From contig NC_049985.1 of the NCBI RefSeq assembly GCF_000003815.2, positions 17,862,435 to 17,926,434 of the forward strand: a DNA stretch of 64,000 nt, given 5' to 3'. Origin of the DNA: Branchiostoma floridae (taxonomy: Eukaryota > Chordata > Leptocardii > Amphioxiformes > Branchiostomatidae). Position numbers and translations under genes: made by a program. Under the pieces are notes generated by a model that did no database searches, was not told the origin of the DNA, and saw nothing but the letters and a program-made list of their open reading frames with translations. Of this stretch, positions 35,501-47,700 are shown piece by piece. Position 1 is the first letter of the stretch. Each line of letters begins with the position of its first letter.

Positions 35501-38500
35501 TCACGTCCGATCAGCCGCATTTTCTCACGGTGCGCGTAATACTGCAACGTCATCACAAACGCACTGACGATGAACAAGTATCGAATTTGATCTTTTTATG
35601 CTGACACCTACCCACATACCAAGTATCATAAAGATCCTTCCACTGCTCCTTAAGTAATCGGGCCGAAACAAAATCCATTCGCTGTGAAATTGATTCCTGT
35701 AATTTTCAGAATAATTTGGGTTGATGGTAGTAATATAAAAATGTCTCCGCCCCTGAGCCGTCGCCAAAAAATATGTCCCAGCCTAATCTCCAAGCAGATC
35801 TATCGGTGGCTACTGGTTGGTCCTTTGGATACGGCCTTGCCACCGATACATCTGCTTGGAGATAACTCCCATCACCCCCCCCCCCATACATCTGCTTGGA
35901 GATAACTCCATCACCCCTAACACACACATACACACACACCCAATCGGCCATAGTCCTGGTCCGCCGAATACTGGGAAAGACGGGGCGACGCAGGGGTAGG
36001 AGGTAAACATAGATTGGACCAAACACAGTTCGCATGCACCCTAGACGCGTTGCCATGGTGACGTTTCGCTTAAGGTGGGGTCACACATGCGTATATATTC
36101 AAGTCCGTTATAGGTGCGTATGAAGCTCTTAGTCTCTACCAGGCTCCACAGGTCGCGGGGAAAATAGAACAAATTGGACAAATATATATACATAACATGC
36201 CAGATGAGTAAGCTGACCGAGAAGTATGGTTAGCGACCCAGCTTACTCGTCTGACATGTTACCTGTTTACGTTTGTCCAATTTCTATTATTTTTCCAACG
36301 ACCTGTGGGGCCTGGTGGAGTTAAATACTCCCATGCGCGCCTCATACGGACTTAAATATATACGCAGGCGTGACCCCACCTTTACCCTCTTCGCGGTTAC
36401 TCACAACTCCATATTCCGTACTAGGGACCAACCAAAAAAACACCTTGGTAGATTCTGAGAATGATTATTTATATGGCCTCCTTGTCTATTCTCTCCAAGG
36501 ATCTTCAAGCAGATGTTAGACCGTCCGGCGGTTCCGGCCTTTCAACTCTTTTAAGTGTTTTGTCCGTCATGAGTGATTCTATTTTGTCAGCTTTCCTAAC
36601 AGTGTACCAACAAAAACAGAACAAAATGGAAAGGCCGACAAAACGCCTTAGAAAAAGACAAAAACAAGCTGGGACCCTACCTCTGCTTGAAGAGTAACGA
36701 TATTTGATAATCCTGGGAAAGAGTCACAATTGTGGGTCGCTCTAAGAACAAGTCGTGATCGCTAGCGGGTACGTGAAAGGTCATCACCGATTTAAGGTAT
36801 CTATTTAACAGTATGATGTCTAAATGTTTGCCCAAGTGTTATAAAAAAGCAATAATGGGTTCTTTAGTAGTTGAATCACTGAAACAGTACAGGGATGATT
36901 TGTGGGAGGTGTGGCAAAACACCCGTTTTGGCAAGCCTTGTTTTGGTACATGACCCTGGATGACCCCGGAAAATGACATGGAAATGACTATTTTCCTGTG
37001 CATGCGCATTCGGAAGTATCAACGAGCTTATTACCGTGAAGGCCAGCACCACGTCACTTCCGGCGTGCACGAACTCCCTATGCAGACCCTCCACCAGTTC
37101 CGGGTGCTCGATGACGACTTCCGGTACGTACCCGCCGGCCTGCAGGTAGCCGCGTCGCTCGAACTCGAACAGATATCCCTCCGCGCAGATCACCGTCTCG
37201 TCATCCTGCAGGCGCGCAAGTAATCCTGGGAAATACACGGCAAACAGGTGTCATCTCCGAGCAGACGTAAGGAGAAAAAGTCGTGACATTTTCTGCCTGT
37301 GCTTTGCTTTATCACATGCGGTGTGGAGAATAGACACTTCACATACGTCATAAATACATCACTGTTTTATCGCAAATGGTTCTTGCTCCATGAATATATC
37401 TGAATGCTATACGTCCTTTTGCATGAAATGAGGTGATTTTTTTCTAACTCTTAACGTTGCCCTTCAGTAATTTTTTCCATGCGAATAACTCCTAGGGATC
37501 ATTCGTACTAGTACTTCGTACGCAATTTAAGTAAGTAAGTAAGTAACATGATTCAAAATAAATCAAACAACTGTATAAATTCTGTTAAGAGTCAGACGTG
37601 GCCGATAGCATTCATTATCTTGCATCAGTGACTGAGAACTGCTTGTGACAAGAAGGGGCGAGACTCGATGCTGAAAAACTGGCTCGAACTAGTGTATATG
37701 GGGAGTGTTGACCCCTTAGCGAACAAAATAACGTGTATGTTAAGCTGGCTGAATGGCACTCGGGACCTTGAATTAAAGGACGGGCTTTGAGAAATTGTTT
37801 TGACCTTGGAGCGTGTGAGCAGGCCTGAAAAACCGCACCTAGGCTTTATCACCAGCCGAAGTACAGCTTCTCCCCGGCTTATGCCTATGCCAGGAGCCGG
37901 TCTGCCAAGGCCCTGAAAACAGCCTGACACCCAGGCTATATCATCAGCCGTAAACAGCATCTCCCCGGCTTGTGCCTATGCCAGGAGCCGGCCTGCCAAG
38001 GCCCTGAAAACAGCCTGACACCCAGGCTATATCATCAGCCGTAAACAGCATCTCCCCGGCTTGTGCCTATGCCAGGAGCCGGTCTGCCAAGGCCCTGAAA
38101 ACAGTCTGGTACCCAGGCTATGTCACCAGTTGAGGTACAGCTTCTTTAAGCCAATAACACACCAGCTCTGATCACACCCGCAAGTTTTGGCAGACGTTCT
38201 ATGTTTAAGAGTGCTGAGGCCTTAAGATTTTTTTGCGCCTCAAGTCTGAGCCCTTAAGATTGTCCCTCTTCTCTATGCTGTAATTTCAAGGCACCCCTTC
38301 CCTCCTATAAATAAGTTCGCTTGAACTCTCCCATCCGCCTCTTGAGTGGAATAACCCGTCTGCCAACCTTTGCCCCTTGCCATGTTGACAGGTACCGACC
38401 TTGAAACGACCTTGGGTGCTGTATAATCAGAACACACGCAAACGGTGCGGCGGACATTGCATAATGTATTGCGGTTCTAGGTCACTGACCTTTGGAAAAA

Positions 38501-39191
38501 CAACTAGAGACTGAAGGATACGCCAAACCGCGGTTACTGGATATGATTTTGGAGTGTGTGTCAGGTAGAATCCTCATATTCTTTAGTGTCAGACAGTGAA
38601 AGTTACCTGACAGTGAAAGCTACCCGAAACGTTCTGTCGGTTCCAAGTCATATCCAGCTGCTTATAAGTAACTACTATTTGGCGTAGCTGCTATCGGGTT
38701 CAAGTCTGTATGGCGAGCCAAAAATAGCGATGTTTCAGTTGAGCGCAAAGTGTGTTTGTAAACAAAAACAAATCACACTCCGCAGTACAAGTAGCCTCAC
38801 CTTTCGCGGTGAGTTAAACAGTGTGTTACTGACACCGCCTTTCAGCTGAGCGACCTTGATCTTAAAGACCAAACATTCCACAGATGGCACAACGAATTTA
38901 ATAGACGATTCTTTTACGTGTGTTTGCTTTGCATCCAGTTGTATCAGATTATGAAATTAAGTGTTGCAGAAATGTAATATCGGTCCCTGAGCGGTCGTTG
39001 AGCGACAGTATTCAGAAAGGGGCGGGGCCGTACACATACAGCTTCGCCCGGCCTGTGTGCGCACTGCACCATTCTGGCGAGAGTGCACAGCAACACAGAG
39101 CGCGCAAACAGCAAGTAAATATATATCAACCTTGTACCGGCTTTTGCAGATGTAATTTGTTCCACCTACCCTTGGGTCTGGGTTTAGACAT
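32508..39191 (-). CDS. BHMT-like homocysteine S-methyltransferase B
   Basis: Exons on minus: 39170-39191 (MSKPRPK), 37035-37225, 35347-35541, 34774-34888, 33945-34126, an exon from 33382 into the gap at 33432, and 32508-32779. About 353 residues if the gapped exon has the same size as in gene A. The zinc cysteines fall at 215 (GLNC) and 300/301 (CC), almost exactly the positions known for human BHMT (217, 299, 300). Other family blocks are [16 protein letters not shown] and ETFFAYAEA (the Glu that contacts homocysteine). However, the DGG homocysteine loop reads AEG (VICAEGYLF), and residues that cage betaine in human BHMT (Trp44, Tyr160) are Tyr and Thr here. The methyl donor may therefore differ. 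It is the most complete reference copy of the A/B pair. Confidence 0.88.
33432..33531. other. Assembly gap (100 N)
   Basis: Exactly 100 N bases within the penultimate exon of BHMT-like gene B. The true length is unknown. The flank after the gap is a C-rich run. Confidence 1.
33835..33945 (-). repeat. Triplicated donor end of the gene B GLNC exon
   Basis: The unit GGCTAGTACAGTGGACTATC plus CCACCTTGATGCCGTTCCTATGA occurs three times, each carrying the last codons of the exon (GGCATCAAG) and a GTGGG or GTAGG donor in minus sense. Only the last copy is continuous with the full exon. Confidence 0.85.
34215..34272 (-). pseudogene. Partial copy of the GLNC exon acceptor end, gene B
   Basis: A copy of the first about 50 bases of the 33945-34126 exon, with acceptor, about 130 bp upstream in minus sense. 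It corresponds to the copy in gene A at 28082-28135. Confidence 0.85.
36072..36395. mobile_element. Nested MITEs
   Basis: Outer inverted repeats AAGGTGGGGTCACACATGCG and CGCAGGCGTGACCCCACCTT, with ATATATTCAAGTCCG mirrored by CGGACTTAAATATAT. Inside is another foldback with CTCTACCAGGCTCCACAGGTCG and CGACCTGTGGGGCCTGGTGGAG, the family seen at 26470-26640. One MITE therefore inserted inside another. Confidence 0.8.
37840..38130. repeat. 91-bp tandem repeat
   Basis: Just over three copies with a 91-bp period. TCATCAGCCGTAAACAGCAT starts at 37941 and 38032. It contains CTCCCCGGCTTGTGCCTATG. It lies in intron 1 of BHMT-like gene B. Confidence 0.85.
38520..38690. mobile_element. MITE in intron 1 of gene B
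   Basis: A diverged counterpart of the gene A element at 30345-30532: CGCCAAACCGCGG to CTATTTGGCG, with inner CTGGATATGATTTTGGA and TCATATCCAG. Confidence 0.7.
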
Positions 39192-39299
39192 GGCTGGATC
39201 GCAGTTTGCTACTGCAGGCTGCTTGTGTCAAAACGAGCGGGGCTCGATGTGGCAAAAACCGGCTGGGCTGCTTTAAACTGGTGCACAACAGCTTTGGTA

Positions 39300-39480
39300 C
39301 AGTACCCCTGCGCTAATGGTGTGGCGTCGCGTGGCGCTGTCGGCAAGGCTGCGTTTGGCCCTAACCCCAGAGGTCCCGGGTTCGAATCTGTTGATATGTG
39401 CCGCGATGTCGTGCCTTTGTGGAAAAGCACGGCTTTCCTCACTTCACCAATGTGCAAAAGGGTCCCTCGAATAGGACGTT
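39300..39480 (+). mobile_element. tRNA-derived SINE
   Basis: A GTGGCGCTGTCGGCAAGGC-like A region and the B box GGTCCCGGGTTCGAATCTG are followed by the family tail GTCGTGCCTTTGTGGAAAAG and CTTCCTCACTTCACCAA. It is the same family as 24645-24800. Confidence 0.75.
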
Positions 39481-39819
39481 ACATGGAGGTACCTTGGCTG
39501 TACAACGATTGGTCAAAGTAAACAATCATGACTTTTTCCCCGCAAACGTTACATCGTATAATATCGATACACAACTGATACGGGCATGGACACACCCCCG
39601 TGCGACCGCAATTCTAGGACAAGGCCGCTGTGCCCAACGTACATGGCAGGGACAGATAGATACCTTTGGTGTTGAGACCTTTATTTATTCATGAGAAGCT
39701 CAAATCGGCCTGCAGGCCGCTTTGGGTCATATTTACATAATGGTTCGAGAGGATCGTACTCACATAGGAAACACCCACGAATAACGAAGGATGCTATCGC
39801 CTTAGGGTGGAAAGATAGC

Positions 39820-39965
39820 CCGTGGCTAGGCGTGTTGACTTAGAAACTAAAGGTTCTGGGCTCGAATCCCAAACAGGCCCTGATGTTGTTGGCAATGGCA
39901 CTTGGCACATATTTCTTCACGCCATCCAGCTGAAAATAAGTACCTGGCTTCGGCAAGGGATAGCT
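39820..39965 (+). mobile_element. tRNA-derived SINE
   Basis: CCCGTGGCTAGGCGTGTTGA (A region) and GGTTCTGGGCTCGAATCCCA (B box), then GGCAATGGCACTTGGCAC and the tail GAAAATAAGTACCTGGCTTC shared with 31785-31805. Confidence 0.75.
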
Positions 39966-39995
39966 TGTTAGACGTAAAGTAAAGCGTATTTAAGT

Positions 39996-41176
39996 CCGGT
40001 GTGACAGCGATCTCGCCCCCCCCCCCCGTGATCTCGCCCCCCCGGGGGCGAAATCACTAGCGATCTCGCCCCCCCGGGGCGAAATCACTAGCGATCTCGC
40101 CCTCCCCGGCTAGTGATCTCGCCCCCCTACCTCGCCCCCCTTTAGCGATTTCGCCCCCCCCCCCCAAAAAAAAAGGGTTTACATGACATTTTAGAAGTTT
40201 ATTGGTATAAATCACAAAATGCAGTTTCAGAATGATATAAGTACACGAGTTTGATACATAACTGCATTCATAGTATCAATATTAATGTAATTACATGGTA
40301 ATAAGATAGTTGGACTTGTTTCAGACAAGGAGGGTTGGGTCCCTAGTATTCCCATTATTGCATATACCTGAGTCTTGACATAAGATATATTTCATTGTAT
40401 TCACCTGTCCTCAAGCAACCTATATATCTCCAATATGAAGTCTCTACCATGAAGTGACCACAAAAGAACTATGTAATGTATTTATTAATTATGCAAATAT
40501 TAGGTATCAATTAGAATAACGCACATTTTGGTATATGCACCTGGCCAAGGGATATCTTCACCTCCAACATGACTGTTTTTTTCTAGTATCTAGGAACTGA
40601 TGCATTTACCCGTGTTTCTTAAGACTGGTACTTTACCAGCGTTTGTGTAGCATTTAGCAACAGCTATATCAACTTGCGCGTAGATAGTGTTTATAATGAG
40701 AAACTATTATTCACGTGTGTTTTTGTTAGTGCTTTGGAAATGTTTCCAGCACAAGAAAGAAAACACTGTGACAAATTAAAAACATATAGCTGACGTATTC
40801 CGTACCATAGACGGTGTTGATTTATACGTTCGCAGTAGCACTGTTTTTATGCCACCTCAGCTGCAAAAATTGTCTTTTTCATTTCAATGTCATGCTTGCA
40901 CCGAACAATATAGTATCGACTTTCGAGGTATGACATCTTACGGTACGGTAATAAGGTGCCATATAGATACCAGGTAACACACCATATACGTTACTCCCCA
41001 GGTGCAGTATAGTACCAGGTAGCGCACCTGTAATATGTAGTAACCAGCTGCTATTGGGGGGGGGGGGGGGCGAAAACGCTAAAGGGGGGCGAAAACGCTA
41101 GTGATCTCCCCCCCCGGGGGGGCGAAATCCCCGGGGGGGCGAAATCGCCGGGGGGGCGAGATCGCTGTCACACCGG
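39996..41176. mobile_element. DNA element with C-rich/G-rich terminal inverted repeats
   Basis: It begins CCGGTGTGACAGCGATCTCG and ends CGAGATCGCTGTCACACCGG, a perfect 20-bp inverted pair. Inside each end are several subterminal copies of GATCTCGCCCCCC or GGGGGGCGAAATC, about 150 bp in all. The about 870-bp interior (40180-41055) is AT-rich with no transposase. It looks like a non-autonomous DNA transposon. The runs of 6-16 G on one strand could form quadruplexes. No clear target duplication was found. Confidence 0.85.
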
Positions 41177-41795
41177 TGCTACACAAAATAAACGTTACTC
41201 AGGCAAGTTGATATCATTTTGGAAACGTTAGCATCCACTACCTTTCTCTAGTGGCACTGAGAAGATCTGTAACAGAGCAGGTTTTATACGCTATGCGCGT
41301 TTTAGCTAACTGGCGTATTGTAATTGTTACCTGGATGTCTAACTATCCTCGAAGTACCATATAGTTATTTAATTCCTTGCTATAGCATCAATATCGGGTG
41401 GCGCCCATCTCCGTTTCTATAGCCCTCGGGCCACAAAGCACACACTGTTATGTATAGCGAAAGAAAACAAAGACAGCATACACAGCAGCAGACGCTCTGA
41501 TATCAGGATATCAGGATATAGAAGAAAAACTTTGTAATGAGTGTCTTTGATTTTCCTAGATCACGACTGATGAAATTTACAGTTACTCAGTCATACAGCT
41601 AGATTTTAACGTTCTCGCGCTCTGTAACCTCCAATGTACGCCAGAATGGCTCTTTGTTGATGTCAGAAAGTCGGGTCGGTGCCGTACTACGCGTGTTTGT
41701 TGTTTGTTGTGTACAGTTTTATTGTTTACTTGTTCAGAACTTGTTTTTGCAGACCTCCTGTGTGTTTGTTGTGTACAGTTTTATTGTTAACTTGT
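41177..41795. other. Intergenic with partial terminal-exon copies
   Basis: No gene. Fragments of the BHMT-like terminal exon 3' end (GTCGGGTCGGTGCCGTACTACGCG-type and GTTCAGAACTTGTTTTTGCA-type) lie at 41668-41765, downstream of gene C in minus sense. Confidence 0.5.
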
Positions 41796-44700
41796 TCAGA
41801 ACTTGTTTTTGCAGACCTCCTGTGTGTTGAAGTCGATGAGAGTCGGGTCGGTGCCGTAGTACGCGTGTTTGCTCATGTCGGCTGTGTATCGGGAGGCGGG
41901 CGGCTGCCGGCCCAGCGCCTCGGCCATGGCGCGGGTGAAGTGCGAGGCGTTCCCGCAGCACAGCCCGAGGTACCGCACCCCGAGGGCGCGCGCCCGGCGG
42001 CTGAAGGCGGCGATCTGAGACCGGCTGCACAGCCACGGGTCCAGGTCCAGAGGGAAGGCGACCTTACCTGCAACAAGACCCCAACAACACGCTCTTAACA
42101 AAACTACCACATAAACAAGATGGCCCCTACATGACGTCAGATCCAACATGGCGGCGCTCATGACCGCCGACGAAGTCGATACAGATTTTGCTGTCGCAAA
42201 ACTGTCGTAAAGACATTTGAACGTGTAACTGACAACATTGCTGAAGGAAATGCTACAACGTTTAACAACTCAAAGTTTTTTGTTTTTTTTATTGAACAAC
42301 AAAGTACAGACAGGACAGAGAGGTAATACACTCTAGCAGAAAGCTAATATTCATATCACCTCTCAAAAAAGGATGATTGACAAGAACAAATAAAGTGACA
42401 GTATCGAAACAAACAATTCACAGCTATTTACATATAAGTCAGGTTACAAGGTAGTTGCAAAACGTTTGGTATGTACAATATATGACTGGGTCAACTTTAA
42501 GATACTGCAGTTTGTATGATATGACAGAAAAGTTGAACCCCTTAAAAGTAAATGGATACGGGCTGATTCGGATAAACTATTGAAATCAAGAGAATTGCCT
42601 AGCAGGTTCTGAAGATTGTCGAAAAAAATGGTTCTATATTGTTGATAGGTAGGGCAGTATAACAAAAAATGCACAACACCTTCACATCGACACCCACAGT
42701 TACAGGCTGGACTAGAAGCTAAATTTCGGATAAATAAACTTTGGTTTAGACTGCAGGTACCTATGCGAAGGCGTGTAAGGAGTGCGCAGGTGTACCGAGG
42801 ACCGTAGCTAAAATGTTTATTGATGGAGGGGCGTACTTATTTCATTAAATGTTTTTTATACAGTGAAAAGCTAAGTGAACGAACAGCAGTGTCAAGACCA
42901 TTCCAGTGTTGTGTTGCATAAGGAATAAAAGACTTTTGGTATCGACTTGTGGTGCAAATCGGTACCCGTAGGTTGTGTTTGTTGCAAAGATTATGAGAAG
43001 TAAAAACAGAAACTACGGGAGGAATCAAGTCCTTAAGATACTGGCGAGTATGACCGTTAACAATCTTGTAAAACATGACCAAGGAGTGAACGTGTCGCCG
43101 ATCAGAAAGTCTTTCCCAACCAAGTTCAGCAAGGAGCGAAGAGTAAGAAGAACCTCTTACTGCCCCTGAGACTGTAAGTGCACACTCGTACTGAACACGT
43201 TCTAAACGTTGGGAATCACATAAAGTACATCCATGCCATATGATATCGGCATACTCAAGAAGAGGACGGATAAAGGACTTATAAATAGTATCAAGTACTG
43301 TTCGAGGTAATCTAAATTTCAATTTGTTAAGTGCAGACACTCGTTTAGATGTCTTGGAAATCATATTTGAAATTTGCATTTCCCATGACATGGTGGTTGT
43401 TAAAAAACTTCCTATGTGCTTATGAGATTTAACGGACTTAATAACACAGTTGTTGAGGAAAAGAGGTGGATGGTAAGGGGGATTTAATTTCTTAGAAAAA
43501 AGCATTTCTTCAGTTTTTAAGGGATTTAGCTCCATAAGCCATCTTGCCGACCAAGATGAAATCTTCATGAGATCACCATTGAGTCGAATGGCTGTTGAGT
43601 TGGGATTTTCCACGATATCCAATAAGGAGCTGTCGTCCGCAAATAAAAAAGGGCAAGTGACTAAACCATCCACCATGTCATTAATATACACAAGGAACAG
43701 TAGGGGGCCTAGCACCGAACCCTGAGGTACACCTGCGCCAACATAGCACCAATCTGAACATTGTCCATCAATAACAACTCTTTGCTCTCTACTAGAGAGA
43801 TAACTGTAAAACCAATTTAAGATTGAACCGTCAACCCCGTTTCTTTGCAACTTAAAAATAAGGCCTTTATGCCAGACTTTATCAAATGCTCTTGAAAAGT
43901 CGAGGTAAACCGCTCTGACTTCTCTGTTTGAGTCTAGAGCATCAAAAATTTTGTCAGTTATACAAATGAGCTGATTAACAGTAGAATCTCCGCGGATAAA
44001 GCCGGACTGGAGAGAATAAAGTAAATTTTGGGACATCAGATGATTATACAAGTGTTTAAATACAATTTTTTCCAAGATTTTGGACAAGCTAGGTAGCAAA
44101 GAAACAGGGCGGTAATTAGATACATCATCGGGATCTCCCTTTTTGAAAATAGGAACCACATTTGCCCGTTTCCAGGCTTCTGGAAAGACACCATGGCAAA
44201 GAGATATGTTGAAAACGTAAGCGATTTTGTCAGATATAAGGGGACATATAAGTTTTAAAAAACGGTTGTCGACATTATCGTAGCCACATGCTTTAGATAT
44301 ATCTAAAGACGATATGTAAAGTTCAACCTCAGCAGGTGTAGTAAAACATTCTGACAAACGAACGTCGGTAAGGTAATCAATTTGTGGAAGGCTTGCCTTG
44401 GTGTCATCCACAGAGGCTTGAGCAGAGAAAAAATCATTGAACATTCTTGCCTTTTCACAAGAATCAGTTACATAAGAGTGACCCGACTTTAAGGGGGGAA
44501 TGGTAGAGCTCGCTTTGCTACAAAAGAACATTTTGACAATGTGCCACCACTTCTTACTGGAACAAGGAGAAGACGTCAATGAGTCAACGAGACGGTTGTA
44601 GTAGTTAGACTTAGAGAGAGAGATTTCACGTACAAGCTTGTTTCTAACATTGCGGTATAAAGACCATAATGTAGGACTATTTGATACTTTAGCTTTTCGT

Positions 44701-47700
44701 TGCCGCATTAACGATCTAATTCTAGGAGACATCCAAGGTTTGTCTCTGGGTCTTACCACTATAACTTTGTGAGGAACACATTTGGATTTAGCTTCAAATA
44801 TAAGTTCAGCGAGCTTGTCACATGCATCATCGACATTATTACAATAGAAAATATCATTCCATTTGGGATCAAATGAGAAATCTTCTAGTAAGTTAAGGTC
44901 AATCTTAGAATAGTCCCATACAGTACGAGTATAAGGCTTTGGGCATTTCAAAGATAGATTAAAGGTGGTAATTATCGGACAGTGGTGGCATGCGGAGAGT
45001 GGAGACAAAACAATGGTTTGTTTAACAAGCTGTCCCGCATCAGTAAACAGTAAGTCAATCAAAGACGGTGAGCGTGACAGGTCACATGTCGGCTCACTGA
45101 TCACCTCAACTCAAAGTTAACCATGTATGTGACAGACCTGTGGCAACGTATTCCATCCCAAAGGAATATGCTACATTTACAATAGTCTATATGACACAGA
45201 AAATGTACAGAGTGTATCCTGCACAGTCTAGTAGGCGTTACACAGTAGCGAGCTGACTGACCGTTCTCGTCCTTTAGCGTGAGGAAGTTCGGGTCCCCTT
45301 CATGGGTGCGGTACGGTACCGGGACAGCCGCTAGGGGGATCTGGGGAGGATAGACGGGTAAATAGTGTGAGAATAACCTCCTTGTTTTAACCAACACAGC
45401 CACAGAGTACACGGCACAATACTAATGGCTGATGTTGACACGCACCTTGATGTTATTCTTGGCTTCCTCGAGTACAGGCAGCATGGTGGGCGGGCCCCGG
45501 CCGCAGTTCAGCCCGACTACGTCCGCGCCGGCCTCCGCTAACTCCTGAAGGGCCGTCTGGATAGGCACGCCGTCTATCAGCTCGGAGTGGCGCTGCAGGT
45601 TCAGGGTCACGACTATGGGGAGACCTGGACAGGACGGGAGGTTAACGCTACAGGTGAGAGCTGAACAAGAACCTGGACGGGGCAAGGTACTGACTTCAAA
45701 ACACCTGACCCCTTCGGAATCAAGGAGTCGGGGAGACCAGGATAGGCCGGGGGCAGAATAACGCTGCAGGTGAGCTGAAACAAGAACCATGGCGGTGCAC
45801 GACATAGATTTCAAACTATCTTAGTCATCGCTTGTTACATCACTAAGAATTTAACACCGTTAGGATTTATCTTATCTAAACTTGAAATTTTGTCTGTGTT
45901 GGTTTTGGATCAGACAGTACAATTCACCAGAAAAGCTTGGACTTACGCACCCAAATTTTCGACTGACTGACTCCGTTGCACCTTGTACAACGATGATGAA
46001 CTAAACTGAACTGAGCAACTCCAGTCTTTGTCAAGCTATGAACATTCTATTGTTACAGTGTAACTCTGAGCCAAGCTTATCTATTTGCGCACCTTTGGCG
46101 TACTTCTTGGCGCACTGCAGAGCGAACAAGGCCTCGGCGAAGGCGAAGAAGGACTCGGCCACCACGAAATCCGCCCCGCCCTCCACTGCCCACTCCAGCT
46201 GCTCCTGTGGAGATAATCCGCAAATTCTACTTAACAACTGACGCGCTGTACCGTGACCGGCACGTAAAATGAGCAACACACTTATTAACCAGCTCAACAC
46301 ACCTATTTTGCTTGCCCACCTGCCTAACACAGTGCGTGGCACAGGCAAGACAGGAGTGTAAAACAGATAAACAAGTGGGCTCCTTGCATTTGTACGCATC
46401 GACCACGGTAGCGCTAACATGTCGCGAATAAGACACTAAAAGAAAGGAAAACTTCTAAGTAGTATTTGCACTGTAATCATATCATATCATATCGTAATGC
46501 ATGTTTATTTGTAACATATTGTCAAAGTTATCATCAAACATTTGCCTACAAGCATGAAAGCTCATCCGTGATGGTAGATGACATCCTTCTCTTACCGGAA
46601 CGGGGGATGATACAGACTTTTATCAACCTCACCTTTGACCAATTCCTGACGTCACACAAGTCACGTGTCCAGGCAATTGGGTCGATAGCTGAAAAGACTC
46701 AAAGATAAGGTCGAAATTTCCATGGAGTCCATTTTTAGTTAAATATCCTCACAAACACTTGCCTACCTTGAACATGACCTCAGCCTTCTCCTTCCAGCCG
46801 GAGTCGTTTGGGTCGAACAGGTTGAGTTTGCAGATGTTTCCCGCCATGAGCGTGCCGGTGTCGTCTGCCACCTTCCTGGCCAGGCGCAGCGCCGTGCGGT
46901 TCATCCGCTCCAGGTCCGCCTCCCTGCCGATAATGCGCATTTTCTCTCGGTGCGCGTAGTGCTGGGGAATGGAAGGGGTGTATGTAGTTAGGCGGAGGAT
47001 TCCACAAATGTCAGGTAAAAGGTAATTCCATGGCTTTTTAAGGCCGTAGGAGAAGTTCATTGCTATCCACTGTGCCCAAGGCACGATATCAAGGAAGGCG
47101 GAGCCAATCCATTTCCTATTTCTTTCTCCCATTTCTTTTTCGCTATAAACGTGGAGAAATACGGGTATAATTTTGGATACAATCAAGGCCAAAATATTTT
47201 GTTTTATTTTCAACCTGCAAACGTGTTAATGCCAGCACCACATCGCAACCGGCGTACGAAACCTCCCCATGCAGAGCCTTGTCCTTGCCGCTAATGCCAG
47301 TATGTACGTACCACAATTCCCCATGCAGAGCCTTGTCCTTGCCGCAAATGCCAGTACCACAATTCCCCATTCAGAGCCTTCCTCTTACCGTCAAAGCCAG
47401 CACCACAACTCCCCATGCAGAGCCTTGCTTTTACAGTCAATGCCAGTACCACAATCCCCCAAGCAGAGCCCTCCTCTTACCGTCAAAGCCAGCACCACAT
47501 CGCTACCGGCGTGCACGAACTCCCTATGCAGAGCCTCCACTTTATCGGGATGTTCTATGACGACCTCGGGTACGAAGGTCCCGGCTTGCAGGTAGCCGCG
47601 CCGCTCCAGCTCAAGCAGGTACCCGCCGGCACAGATCACTGTGTCCCCGGCTTGTAGACGGGCCAGCAGTCCTGCACAACCGTGTAGTACATGTTAGTAC

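Noticed and set aside
42837-45104. 755-codon ORF as a host gene
   Set aside because: It carries endonuclease and reverse transcriptase motifs, a target-site duplication and an A-rich tail, so it is a retrotransposon.
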